Counted from the first letter of the stretch, positions 1 to 7,607 are shown. The stretch: 34,956 nt of DNA from Spirochaetes bacterium GWF1_51_8 (GCA_001829415.1 MIBE01000063.1:105307-140262); one strand, 5' to 3'. Translations and numbers: made by a program. The notes: a model not told the origin generated them from the letters alone.

Positions 1-1
1 G

Positions 2-817
2 ACGCCTGTCGCCATCATGCATAGGTCCGCCGACGGGAAATGGTTCTTTGTCCGCGGGCCCCAGACCGAGGGCTGGATCGAATCCTCGAAGGTCGCGGTC
101 TGTTCGGTGAAACAGCTCAACAACTACCAGACCGCCGACCCGTTCGTCGTAGTGACTTCGTTGAAGGCCGATCTCTATTGGGACAAGACGCTCACCCAGC
201 CGTTCGAGTTCGTGCGGATGGGATTACGCCTGCCGCTTCTGGGCGAGGCGTCGGCGGGGGTGTGGAAAGTGCTGCTCCCCGTGAAAAAGAAAAACGGCGG
301 GTTCGACACCGCCGCCGCGTATATAAAAAAGTCCGATTGTCACAAGGGCTACTTGCCGTACACTCCGAGGGTTATCCTCGATCAGGCGTTCAAACTCCTG
401 CACACCCCCTACGGATGGGGCGATATGTGGGCGGAACAGGACTGCTCGCGGTTCATCTGGCAGATTTTCGCGTGTGTCGGGCTGAACTTCCCCCGGAACA
501 CCTCCGAGCAGATCCTTTGCGGGAAAACGTTATATGCCTTCGAAAAAGACACTCCCGAGACCGACAAGCTCCCAGCGCTTCTCAAACTGCCGTCCGCGAC
601 ATCCCTGCTGTATAAGAAGGGGCATATCATGCTCTACCTCGGTAAGGTGAACAACATCCCCTACATCATGCACGACACATGGGGCTACGCCGACACAAAC
701 CAAGTGACCCACATTATCGGCGGGGTGACCATTTCGGATATCTGGCTCAACAAGGACTCCACCAACGGCTCGATCCTGAAGGAACTGAGGTCGGCAATAC
801 AGGTCGTGATGCCTTAA
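2..817 (+). CDS. NlpC/P60-type cell-wall peptidase, 5' end cut by window edge
   Basis: The reading frame is open to the left edge, so the first visible ATG (17) is probably internal. Counting from that ATG, residues 1-110 look like an SH3b-type wall-binding region (GWIESSKV and a second strand-rich unit). Residues 118-266 look like an NlpC/P60 (C40) domain: Cys143 in QDCSRFIW, His203 in KGHIMLYLG and His219 in IMHDTWG fit the Cys-His-His catalytic set. Such enzymes cut peptide bonds in peptidoglycan outside the cytoplasm. The last 53 codons (from 656) are duplicated downstream at 1949-2106 beyond an HNH gene. The present stop (TAA, 815-817) comes one codon earlier than the stop that ends the second copy. 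The family call is from motifs only; the exact bond cut is unknown. No signal peptide can be seen because the start is missing. Confidence 0.8.
   Translation, partial: TPVAIMHRSADGKWFFVRGPQTEGWIESSKVAVCSVKQLNNYQTADPFVVVTSLKADLYWDKTLTQPFEFVRMGLRLPLLGEASAGVWKVLLPVKKKNGGFDTAAAYIKKSDCHKGYLPYTPRVILDQAFKLLHTPYGWGDMWAEQDCSRFIWQIFACVGLNFPRNTSEQILCGKTLYAFEKDTPETDKLPALLKLPSATSLLYKKGHIMLYLGKVNNIPYIMHDTWGYADTNQVTHIIGGVTISDIWLNKDSTNGSILKELRSAIQVVMP
656..813 (+). repeat. Direct repeat copy A (active 3' end of peptidase gene)
   Basis: It is 158 bp, aligned without gaps to 1949-2106 at a constant offset of 1,293. The eight mismatches are at 700, 709, 718, 724, 754, 787, 796 and 808. All are third codon positions and all are silent (Asn, Thr, Ile, Gly, Lys, Leu, Ala, Val). 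It starts exactly at a codon boundary (Ile214 counted from the ATG at 17). Similarity stops abruptly on both sides. Confidence 0.97.
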
Positions 818-853
818 ACACTGAACTTTGTTTTTATCATTACTTATTTGCTC

Positions 854-881
854 TTGACTTCCTAGAAGAAATCAATATACT
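854..881 (+). promoter_or_regulatory. Promoter of the HNH gene
   Basis: TTGACT (854-859), 16 bp, TATACT (876-881), in the AT-rich spacer between the peptidase stop and the HNH start. It suggests that the HNH gene carries its own promoter. Confidence 0.65.
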
Positions 882-888
882 TTCAAAG

Positions 889-922
889 TAAATACTTCCT
901 ATTCTCAATTATAAAGTATTTA
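889..922 (+). promoter_or_regulatory. Hairpin or operator in the HNH leader
   Basis: A 9-bp perfect inverted repeat, TAAATACTT (889-897) and AAGTATTTA (914-922), lies between the promoter and the ribosome site (GGGGGAAG from 927). It could be an operator or a leader RNA hairpin. The position is suggestive; the function is unknown. Confidence 0.45.
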
Positions 923-937
923 TTTTGGGGGAAGAAA

Positions 938-1936
938 ATGAGCATATCAACTCTGACAATAAAAAGACTTTGGGGACGTTCTGGAAATAGATGTGCTTTC
1001 CCTGATTGTAGAACCGAATTATTCTTTGATGATCCAAATAATTCTTGTTCTTCCAATACAGGTGATATAGCACATATGTCGGCAAGAGAACCGGGTGGTC
1101 CTCGATGGGATTCTAATTTAGCCGATGAAGAAAGAGACGCATACGATAATTTAATGCTATTATGTCAAAAACATCACAGACTCGTTGACCAAAATCCCAA
1201 TAAATTTTCTGTTGATTTATTAAGAGAATACAAAAAAAAACATGAAGCTTGGGTAAAGGACAATTTATCACTTGATTTTGATAAACAAGATACAGATGAG
1301 ATATATTCAACATACATTGATGAAATCTGTAGATTAGCTGATTTTAATGATTGGCAAAATTGGGCTTCTTCTCTAGTTAGCGATGGCCAACCAAGTATTA
1401 ATAAAGATTCTTTCGAGAGACTCAAAAAGCTTAGTTTAGTGTTATTAGGTATGGTATGGCCAAAAAGGAATCAAAATCGAGAGATTGAATCATCTATTAA
1501 AAATTTTAATTTTGTATTAAAAGATTTAATTTTTGTTTTTTCAAAGTATAAAATCGGTTATTTTAATTCTTACATAACAGAAAAAATATATAAAATTTAT
1601 GACGGGAATCCAGAACTATATAATAAATTAGGAAAATTATTTGATTTTCATGTTGATTTAGTTGAAGATTTAGCATTAGAATTAACAAGAGCCGGAAACT
1701 TTCTTTCAGATCAAGTAAGAAAATATCTAAATCCGTTCTTTAGAATAAAGGAAGGGCTTCTACTTATTACTTCAGGTCCCAATATGGATAAGTATTTATC
1801 AATAATAACCCATCGAGTTGAGTATTCAGAAAAAGACATTAAAGATGGCTTATACAAAAGTTTGGAAGATTTTATGATAAATAGAGTAAATAGAGATTTG
1901 CATTTCGGAGAAGGTGTTAATGGAGATTATGATTAA
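938..1936 (+). CDS. HNH endonuclease with C-terminal domain of unknown function
   Basis: 332 residues. The N-terminal 100 residues hold an HNH nuclease: zinc-type pairs Cys19/Cys24 and Cys76/His79, catalytic His46 in DIAHMSA, Asn71 in DNLMLLC and His80 in CQKHHRLVD. The order is that of standalone HNH nucleases, which cut DNA. Residues 110-332 are acidic and probably helical; I do not recognise them, and they may recognise the target. The start follows GGGGGAAG by 6 bases. The gene is far more AT-rich than its neighbours (for example only 8 G/C in 1501-1560) and rich in A/T-ending codons, which points to transfer. It sits between two copies of the peptidase 3' end, which suggests homing-type mobility rather than, or besides, a defence role. 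HNH assignment is firm; substrate and role are inferred. Confidence 0.88.
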   Translation: MSISTLTIKRLWGRSGNRCAFPDCRTELFFDDPNNSCSSNTGDIAHMSAREPGGPRWDSNLADEERDAYDNLMLLCQKHHRLVDQNPNKFSVDLLREYKKKHEAWVKDNLSLDFDKQDTDEIYSTYIDEICRLADFNDWQNWASSLVSDGQPSINKDSFERLKKLSLVLLGMVWPKRNQNREIESSIKNFNFVLKDLIFVFSKYKIGYFNSYITEKIYKIYDGNPELYNKLGKLFDFHVDLVEDLALELTRAGNFLSDQVRKYLNPFFRIKEGLLLITSGPNMDKYLSIITHRVEYSEKDIKDGLYKSLEDFMINRVNRDLHFGEGVNGDYD

Positions 1937-1948
1937 AACAGATCAAGT

Positions 1949-2113
1949 ATCCCCTACATCATGCACGACACATGGGGCTACGCCGACACAAATCAAGTGA
2001 CGCACATTATTGGCGGAGTGACCATTTCGGATATCTGGCTCAACAAAGACTCCACCAACGGCTCGATCCTGAAGGAACTCAGGTCGGCTATACAGGTCGT
2101 CATGCCGTATTGA
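1949..2113 (+). pseudogene. Orphaned second 3' end of the peptidase gene (direct repeat copy B)
   Basis: Positions 1949-2106 repeat 656-813 at 150 of 158 bases. The frame is intact, encodes the same 53 residues, and continues for one extra Tyr codon to TGA (2111-2113). It has no peptidase upstream part and so cannot be a working enzyme. It lies in the same frame as the HNH gene but after that gene's TAA. An internal ATG at 1961 could in principle give a 50-residue peptide, but no ribosome site is obvious. Its end lies 3 bp from the end of the convergent peroxidase gene, a spacing typical of an original gene end. Confidence 0.85.
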
Positions 2114-2116
2114 TCG

Positions 2117-2629
2117 TTATTCCAATCCCAGCGCCTTGCGGATATCGCCTTCGATCGATTCGGGTGTCGTCTGCGGGGAATAACGTTTGATGAACTCGCC
2201 GTTACGGCCGAATAAGAATTTCGTGAAATTCCACTTAATCGCCTTCGTACCGAGGAATCCGCGCGCGGTCGTCGTCAGCCATTGGTAGAGAGGGTGCGCC
2301 CCGGAGCCGTTCACCTCGATCTTTGAAAACATCTGGAACTCCACCCCGTACTTCTCGCGCGTGAATTTTAATATTTCCTCATCGGTGCCCGGTTCCTGAT
2401 TGTCGAATTGGTTGCAGGGAAAACCGATGATCTCGAGGCCGTCCGCACGGTGTTTCCGGTAAAGCTCCTGTAGTCCGGCGTACTGCGGGGTAAATCCGCA
2501 CAGGCTCGCCGTATTCACGATCATCAGCACCTTCCCTTTGTATTCGGAAAGGCTTTTCATTTCTCCGGTGATCGTTTTCGCCGAGAAAGCGTAAACACTG
2601 CCGGAATCGTTAACTTCCTGATTTATCAT
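2117..2629 (-). CDS. gpx: Glutathione peroxidase family thiol peroxidase
   Basis: 170 residues, the usual length of bacterial members. It reduces hydrogen or lipid peroxides with a cysteine; most bacterial forms use thioredoxin rather than glutathione. Visible motifs: peroxidatic Cys44 in NTASLCGFT (Cys, not selenocysteine), the FPCNQF block with Gln74 and a second Cys72, and KWNFTKFL with the Trp-Asn pair. Together these give the Cys-Gln-Trp-Asn set. No signal peptide, so cytoplasmic. The ATG follows AGGAG by 8 bases, and a promoter lies at 2647-2675. It is convergent with the peptidase locus, ending 3 bp from the old peptidase stop. Confidence 0.93.
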   Translation of the reverse strand: MINQEVNDSGSVYAFSAKTITGEMKSLSEYKGKVLMIVNTASLCGFTPQYAGLQELYRKHRADGLEIIGFPCNQFDNQEPGTDEEILKFTREKYGVEFQMFSKIEVNGSGAHPLYQWLTTTARGFLGTKAIKWNFTKFLFGRNGEFIKRYSPQTTPESIEGDIRKALGLE

Positions 2630-2646
2630 AGATTTCTCCTATGATT

Positions 2647-2675
2647 AAATTACCCTTTGCTCATTCAATCGTCAA
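2647..2675 (-). promoter_or_regulatory. Promoter of the glutathione peroxidase gene
   Basis: On the minus strand: TTGACG (2675-2670), 17 bp, TAATTT (2652-2647), about 20 bp before the ATG. Confidence 0.6.
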
Positions 2676-2716
2676 ATATTCACGGATACTTTTTTAGAAA
2701 TATTTTTGAATCCTAC

Positions 2717-2745
2717 TTGATATTTCGAGGTTTCCGATAAATAAT
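2717..2745 (+). promoter_or_regulatory. Possible promoter of the small Cys-motif membrane protein
   Basis: TTGATA (2717-2722), 17 bp, AATAAT (2740-2745). The -10 match is only fair; the spacing to the ATG at 2762 is short but workable. Confidence 0.4.
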
Positions 2746-2761
2746 AATGTAGGGGCTGAAG

Positions 2762-3193
2762 ATGGAGAATGTATATTCCAAAACGATAAAAACCAAAAAC
2801 TTCATTGTTCGTTCCGCGATCCTTTTACAGAGTATCGGATTTGGACTGATCATCGCCCTCATATGGATGAATGAAGTTTTCGATCTACCTCACTATCTTT
2901 TCGGCGCCCCAAAAACCCCGATAAACTATACCGAAAGCATTTTCGAGACATGTGTGATCATGGCAATAACCGCGGTCTCGATTTTCTTCACCGTCATATT
3001 TATCCGCAGGATACGTTATCTCGAGGGCTTCCTTCCGGTCTGCTCGTTCTGTAAAAAGATCAGGATAAATGACCGTTGGATACCGATTGATGACTACCTG
3101 ATGAAACACTCTGAAACGATTCTTTCGCACAGTCTCTGTCCGGACTGCGCCATAGAGCATTATCCGCAGTATATGGACGACACTAAACCGTGA
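2762..3193 (+). CDS. Small membrane protein with paired-Cys C-terminal motif
   Basis: 143 residues. Two membrane helices (about 18-38 and 62-84) are followed by a charged stretch and a C-terminal motif: VCSFCKKIR, a Trp, a conserved Tyr, SHSLCPDC, and a final HYP. The same two-part Cys motif (CxxCKKIR then SHgiCPdC) is familiar at the C-terminus of PAS, receiver and sensor proteins, where the four Cys probably bind a metal or react with redox signals. Here it stands alone behind two helices with no kinase or cyclase domain. The start is ATG after AGGGGCT. The last 11 bp overlap the end of the convergent VOC gene. Function unknown; a redox or metal sensing role at the membrane is inference. 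Confidence 0.7.
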   Translation: MENVYSKTIKTKNFIVRSAILLQSIGFGLIIALIWMNEVFDLPHYLFGAPKTPINYTESIFETCVIMAITAVSIFFTVIFIRRIRYLEGFLPVCSFCKKIRINDRWIPIDDYLMKHSETILSHSLCPDCAIEHYPQYMDDTKP

Positions 3194-3566
3194 TTTCAAT
3201 CCTGTTCCCCTCCGGATCGAGGACGACCGCCTCGTAGTACCCGTCGCCGGTCTGACGCGGGGCGCTTTCGATTGTATATCCGTCCGCTCTTAGCCTCCCC
3301 GTCATTCGATCGACGATTTCGTTGCTCCCGACGGAAACAGCTAAATGAGCATAACCGTATTCCGGCCGTGCCCCTGCTGTTCCTTCCATCATGCCTGAGT
3401 TCATCAGTTCGAGCGCGGTTTCGCCGTTAAAACTGAGAAAATACGACTGAAATCGTTTTAACGGATTGATGTATTTCTCCGAAGCAGTACAGTCGAAATA
3501 ACTAACATAAAAATCTTTCATCGCCTCGATGTCCTTCACCCATATCGCGATATGATGAATCCGCAC
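3183..3566 (-). CDS. VOC (glyoxalase/bleomycin-resistance fold) family protein
   Basis: 127 residues from a GTG start at 3566. I chose it because AGGAGG (3571-3576) lies 4 bases upstream and because the protein then begins RIHHIAIWV, the usual start of VOC domains; a longer frame to 3620 would run into the GNAT gene. VOC metal-site residues are visible: His in HHIAIW, His in YAHLAV and Glu in GNRIEI near the C-terminus. Members include lactoylglutathione lyases, epimerases and antibiotic-binding proteins; the substrate cannot be told. The AGGAGG site overlaps the stop of the preceding GNAT gene, so the pair is probably co-translated. Confidence 0.85.
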   Translation of the reverse strand: MRIHHIAIWVKDIEAMKDFYVSYFDCTASEKYINPLKRFQSYFLSFNGETALELMNSGMMEGTAGARPEYGYAHLAVSVGSNEIVDRMTGRLRADGYTIESAPRQTGDGYYEAVVLDPEGNRIEITV

Positions 3567-3574
3567 TTTGCCTC

Positions 3575-4021
3575 CTAAAAATCCGTTTTCCGCAGGCAGA
3601 ACATGTTGCCTGTTTTCCATCCCTGTTTCGAGTAAAACTCGATCGCGGGCGTGTTGTTCTTATCCGCGAGAAGCTGAAGCCGTACCGCGCCCTTCTTTTT
3701 ACCCCATTCGGCAACAGCGGAAATGAGCTTGTGCCCGATCCCCTGCCCCCGGTAAGCCTCGGTGACGATCATATCTTCGATCCAGAGCGACCATCCGCCC
3801 TCGACTGTCGATACGCTTAATTGCCCCGCGCACATCCCGATTACCTTTCCGCCGTCCTCAGCGGCCATGATCGTCCGTTCGCCGGGGAAGTCGAGCATCA
3901 TCGCAAGGCCTTTCTCATGCTTCCGGTAATCGACGGTAAAGTCCTTCTCGATGGAAAATAGTTCGCCTAAAAGCAACGCGAGTGCGGGGACATCCGAACG
4001 ATTTGCCGGCCGAATTGTCAT
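3575..4021 (-). CDS. GNAT family N-acetyltransferase
   Basis: 148 residues. Typical single GNAT domain: TIRPANRSDV at the start, DMIVTEAYRGQGIGHKLI holding the acetyl-CoA pyrophosphate loop (R-x-x-G-x-G), and NNTPAIEFYSKQGW near the end. These enzymes move acetyl from acetyl-CoA to an amine; the acceptor is unknown. The start at 4021 is chosen because GGAG lies 7 bases upstream and GNAT homology begins at once; the open frame runs on to 4120 but those extra 33 residues look unlike the family. First gene of a two-gene unit with the VOC gene. Confidence 0.85.
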   Translation of the reverse strand: MTIRPANRSDVPALALLLGELFSIEKDFTVDYRKHEKGLAMMLDFPGERTIMAAEDGGKVIGMCAGQLSVSTVEGGWSLWIEDMIVTEAYRGQGIGHKLISAVAEWGKKKGAVRLQLLADKNNTPAIEFYSKQGWKTGNMFCLRKTDF

Positions 4022-4109
4022 TTTTTTCTCCATTTCCGTTTTTAAGATTATGCGGTTCCGCCTTTCTACCGAAAATGATATAATCCTTTCTGAAAGCGCA
4101 GCATAAATT

Positions 4110-4138
4110 TTGCCAAACATGATGATTTATGTTAGCAT
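4110..4138 (+). promoter_or_regulatory. Possible promoter of the ankyrin protein gene
   Basis: TTGCCA (4110-4115), 17 bp, TAGCAT (4133-4138), 45 bp before the ATG. Confidence 0.45.
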
Positions 4139-4183
4139 ATAAAAGAGTTATTTGGAATAAAATAAGGGATTTGGAGGATAGAA

Positions 4184-7100
4184 ATGAAAAAGTTTAGCGT
4201 ATTTTTGGGCTTAGTCATGCTTTTCGCGGGTATCAAACCGCTGGGTGCGGCGGATATCTGGGAAGCCCTGACAAATAATGACTTGCCGACCGTGAAAAAT
4301 TATGTCGAGAAGGTCGGGTTCGATCTGAAGACCCAACCCGTTCTCGCGTATTACTTCGCGTTCGGGGAAAAATGGTCGCAGCCCCTGCTCGATTACCTCA
4401 TCCTCAATAAAGCCAATGTCAACCTGAAATACAAAGGAATGACCGCGATGCACTACGTCGCGATGAAATGGGATCAGAGCGCGGTGAACTTCCTGCTGAC
4501 CACCGTCCCGAAACCCGCCGACCAGAAGAAACTGATCAACGTCGCGGCCGACGATAAGACAACCCCGTTATACCAGGCGGTGAAGTATAAGAAGATCGAA
4601 ATGGTGCGATACCTGCTCCAGCTCGGTGCTGCTCCCGCGACCGCCGACAGCACGGGTGTGACTCCGCTCCATCTCGCGGTGCAGAACCAGGATATCCCCA
4701 TGATCCAGCTCTTGATGGGACAAAAGGGTGTTACCGCCGATGCGAAAATCAAGGTACCGGTCGCGTTACCGTCGTATTATATCGTCACGGTGGAGTATAA
4801 GGAAGGCGCGAGCAAGCTCACGAAGGACTTCGTCTTCCGGGGTGTGTTCGATCCGGCGAAATACCCTATCGGCACTAAACTCGCAGACCTTTCGCAGTTC
4901 GACACGAGTATCCCCGGTATCAGCGATATCGTGATTAAGCTTGTTTCGGTAAACACTCCCGTGCTCGTCACCCCGATCGATTTCGCGATCGCTACCGACG
5001 CTAAATTAGTCGACGCATTACTCTCGAAGGGCGCAACTCTTAAGAATAATATCTCGGTCAATGCTCAAATATACGCGAAGGCCGGAGCGAAACCGGCGGC
5101 GAAAAAACTTACGATGAATCCCATCGAATTCGCATATCTCCTTTGGAATAACGATAACAGCGCGAAGGACGCGCCGCCCCAGATGGAAGAATGGAAGCGC
5201 ATCAAGATTATCCGCACCCTGCTGAAATACAACCAGATGCAGGCGAAGAATAAACAGCTCAAGGTCAAGAACGCCGACTTCGTTCTCGAAGACGATGTCA
5301 ATGTCCTGATGACGAAGATCAAGGCCGGCGAAAGCGGCGGTGCGTATCTCGAAAAAGCGGTCATTATGGAAAGCACGAATATCCTCTCGCACATCATCGG
5401 ACTGGGGCTTGTCGACGACACGAAGGTCGGCGAGATCCTCGCGATGGCGATGGAACGCGACTATTACGACGTCTTCACCCTCATTATCGGTAAGGGCAAC
5501 GTCGACGTCAATATCGAACGCAATGGAAAAACGCCGCTTTATTACGGTATCGAACGCGAGAACCTCGATATGATCAAGAAACTTGTCGAAAGCGGCGCGA
5601 ATGTCAATGGCGGGTTTAACCTGAACGAAGCCCGTTATACTCCCCTATTCTATGCAGTCCAAAAAGGCAACCTCGATATCATCAAGTTCCTGATCGAAAA
5701 AGGCGCGGACCTCAAGGCAAAGATTAAGCTCGCGGGCAGCACCTACGACCCGTTCAGCCTCGCGATGGTGATCGGAAATATGAATACGGTCACATACCTT
5801 CTTGAGAACGGGGGGGACGTCAATGTCAAGTTCTCCTACGTCGGTGAAAACTTTACCCCGCTCGGCTACGCAATCGTCAAGGACAATATGGACCTATTCA
5901 AACTCCTGCTCTCCAAGGGCGCGGATGCGGCAATCAGCTTCGAGTCGATGGGCAAGCCTTATTCGGCTCTCGGCTATGTGATGGAAAAGGATAACCTCGA
6001 CCTCATCAAAGCGATTATCGAAAAGGGCGCGGATATCGATACTGTCGCTGTAATGTCCCAGAAAGCGTTAACCCCCCTCGGCTACGCTATGGTCAAAGAC
6101 AACATCGAGTTTATGAAGGCTATCCTCGATAAAAAGGCCGATATCAACAAAAAGTTCAAATTAGGCGAAATGGAATACACTCCGCTTGCGTACGCGATGG
6201 AAAAGGGCAAGACCGAAATGATCTCGCTCCTCATGTCCAAGGGTGCGTCCGGGGATGCTAAGTTCCAGTTCGGCGGGAAAGAGTATACCCCGCTCGGCTA
6301 TGCTATCGAGAAGGGCGATAAATCGATGCTCGAGATGCTGTTAAGCCAGGGCGCGGATATCAACAGCACCTTCAAGGTGGGCGAAAAGGAGTATTCCCCG
6401 CTCGGATACTCTATCGAGAAGGGCGATATCCCTCTCGCGAAAAGCCTGATCGAGAAAGGCGCCAATGTCAACGCTAAGTTCAAATCCGGCGAACTCGACT
6501 ATTCCCCGTTGTCCTACGCGATGGAGAAAGAGAACAAGGAACTGATGAACCTGCTGATCGAAAAGGGCGCGAGTGTCAATATCGTCTTCAACCTCAAAGG
6601 GAAGGAATACACTCCGCTCGGCTACGCTATCGAAAAGGGCGATATGCCGTTGTTCAATCTCCTGATCTCAAAGGGCGCGGATGTCAATTCGAAGTTCAAG
6701 CTCGGCGAGAAGGAATACACTCCGCTGGGATACGCACTCGATAAGGGTAATTCCGCTCTGCTCGATCTCCTAATCGAGAAAAAGGTCGATCTGAACGCAA
6801 AATTCTCTATCGGCGATAACTCGTACACCCCGCTCGGTTTCGTTATCGAGAAGGGTAATTCCGACATGGTCAACCTGCTGATCGACAAGGGTGTCAATAT
6901 CAACGGGATTTTTACGATCTCCGACCGCGAATACTCGCCTGTCAGCTACTCGATAGAAAAGGGAAATTCCGCGATGCTGAACCTTCTGATCTCCAAGAAA
7001 GCCGACCTGAGCGTCAAGTTTATCTACAACAACGCCGAATACACGGCGTTGGGTATGGTGCTCGAAAAGGGCAATACCGACCTCCTGAAGACGCTTGTCG

Positions 7101-7546
7101 CGGCGGGAGCGAATATCAACGAGAAGTCGATGGGAGACAAGTCCCCGCTCGGTTTCGCGATTGAAAAGAAAAATCCCGACCTGATGAAGACGTTAGTGGA
7201 AAGCGGCGCCGATGTCAATAAAGAATGCTACTGGAAACACACCCCGCTCACCTTCGCGATAGTGAACGAGAGTCTGACAATGTCCTCGTTCCTGATCGAG
7301 AAGGGCGCTAATGTCAACCAGGCCGCGAAAAGCGGATGTACGCCATTGGGCTACGCTATCGAAAAGGGCAATCCCGATATCGTCGATCTCCTGATGAAGA
7401 ATAACGTAAATGTCAATATGCAGTTCGAGATCACCGGGAAGACCTATACCCCGCTCCAGCGCGCGAACCTGCTGAAAGACGATAAGACTAAATCGTCGCT
7501 GTACCTGTCGATCATCGACAAGCTCAAGAAGGCCGGAGCGAAATAA
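4184..7546 (+). CDS. Exported ankyrin-repeat protein, 1,120 residues
   Basis: An N-terminal signal peptide (MKKFSVFLGLVMLF, cleavage probably after LGA) sends it across the inner membrane. Two or three standard ankyrin units follow up to about residue 180. Residues about 190-400 are an interruption with little repeat character. A long array then runs from about 430 to near the end, roughly 18 units. Most of these are 36 residues, not the usual 33: the loop is lengthened by a strand-like KFKLGEKEY before the TPLGYAIEKGN helix and the LLISKGADVN end. The last few units return to the short form. No enzyme domain is seen, so it is probably a binding scaffold in the periplasm or at the surface. 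The ATG follows GGAGG. An intrinsic terminator at 7608 ends the single-gene unit. Confidence 0.9.
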   Translation: MKKFSVFLGLVMLFAGIKPLGAADIWEALTNNDLPTVKNYVEKVGFDLKTQPVLAYYFAFGEKWSQPLLDYLILNKANVNLKYKGMTAMHYVAMKWDQSAVNFLLTTVPKPADQKKLINVAADDKTTPLYQAVKYKKIEMVRYLLQLGAAPATADSTGVTPLHLAVQNQDIPMIQLLMGQKGVTADAKIKVPVALPSYYIVTVEYKEGASKLTKDFVFRGVFDPAKYPIGTKLADLSQFDTSIPGISDIVIKLVSVNTPVLVTPIDFAIATDAKLVDALLSKGATLKNNISVNAQIYAKAGAKPAAKKLTMNPIEFAYLLWNNDNSAKDAPPQMEEWKRIKIIRTLLKYNQMQAKNKQLKVKNADFVLEDDVNVLMTKIKAGESGGAYLEKAVIMESTNILSHIIGLGLVDDTKVGEILAMAMERDYYDVFTLIIGKGNVDVNIERNGKTPLYYGIERENLDMIKKLVESGANVNGGFNLNEARYTPLFYAVQKGNLDIIKFLIEKGADLKAKIKLAGSTYDPFSLAMVIGNMNTVTYLLENGGDVNVKFSYVGENFTPLGYAIVKDNMDLFKLLLSKGADAAISFESMGKPYSALGYVMEKDNLDLIKAIIEKGADIDTVAVMSQKALTPLGYAMVKDNIEFMKAILDKKADINKKFKLGEMEYTPLAYAMEKGKTEMISLLMSKGASGDAKFQFGGKEYTPLGYAIEKGDKSMLEMLLSQGADINSTFKVGEKEYSPLGYSIEKGDIPLAKSLIEKGANVNAKFKSGELDYSPLSYAMEKENKELMNLLIEKGASVNIVFNLKGKEYTPLGYAIEKGDMPLFNLLISKGADVNSKFKLGEKEYTPLGYALDKGNSALLDLLIEKKVDLNAKFSIGDNSYTPLGFVIEKGNSDMVNLLIDKGVNINGIFTISDREYSPVSYSIEKGNSAMLNLLISKKADLSVKFIYNNAEYTALGMVLEKGNTDLLKTLVAAGANINEKSMGDKSPLGFAIEKKNPDLMKTLVESGADVNKECYWKHTPLTFAIVNESLTMSSFLIEKGANVNQAAKSGCTPLGYAIEKGNPDIVDLLMKNNVNVNMQFEITGKTYTPLQRANLLKDDKTKSSLYLSIIDKLKKAGAK

Positions 7547-7607
7547 GTGAAAAGTTACAGTTAATGGTTCGACCAGCTCACCATGACATAATCAGGATTT
7601 TAACTAC

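Larger units (their letters stand above)
656..1948 (+). mobile_element. Putative HNH homing cassette carrying a replacement 3' end of the peptidase gene
   Basis: This 1,293-bp unit contains copy A of the peptidase 3' end (656-813), an AT-rich spacer with a promoter, and the HNH gene (938-1936). It stops 12 bp after the HNH stop, where copy B begins. Copy A continues the host frame without a seam, so the peptidase stays intact. Copy B ends only 3 bp before the convergent peroxidase gene, so B looks like the native end and A plus the HNH gene like the incoming DNA. The same layout is known for a fungal mitochondrial endonuclease gene that came with a duplicated C-terminal part of atp6 (Allomyces). 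There are no terminal inverted repeats and no transposase. The left border could lie further upstream inside the peptidase gene if flanking sequence was co-converted. The mechanism is inference; the repeat layout is seen directly. Confidence 0.7.

Noticed and set aside
1972-2190. 72-codon frame over copy B in a shifted frame, and its twin at 679-891
   Set aside because: Both come from the duplicated peptidase end read out of frame. Their similarity reflects the repeat, not a gene.
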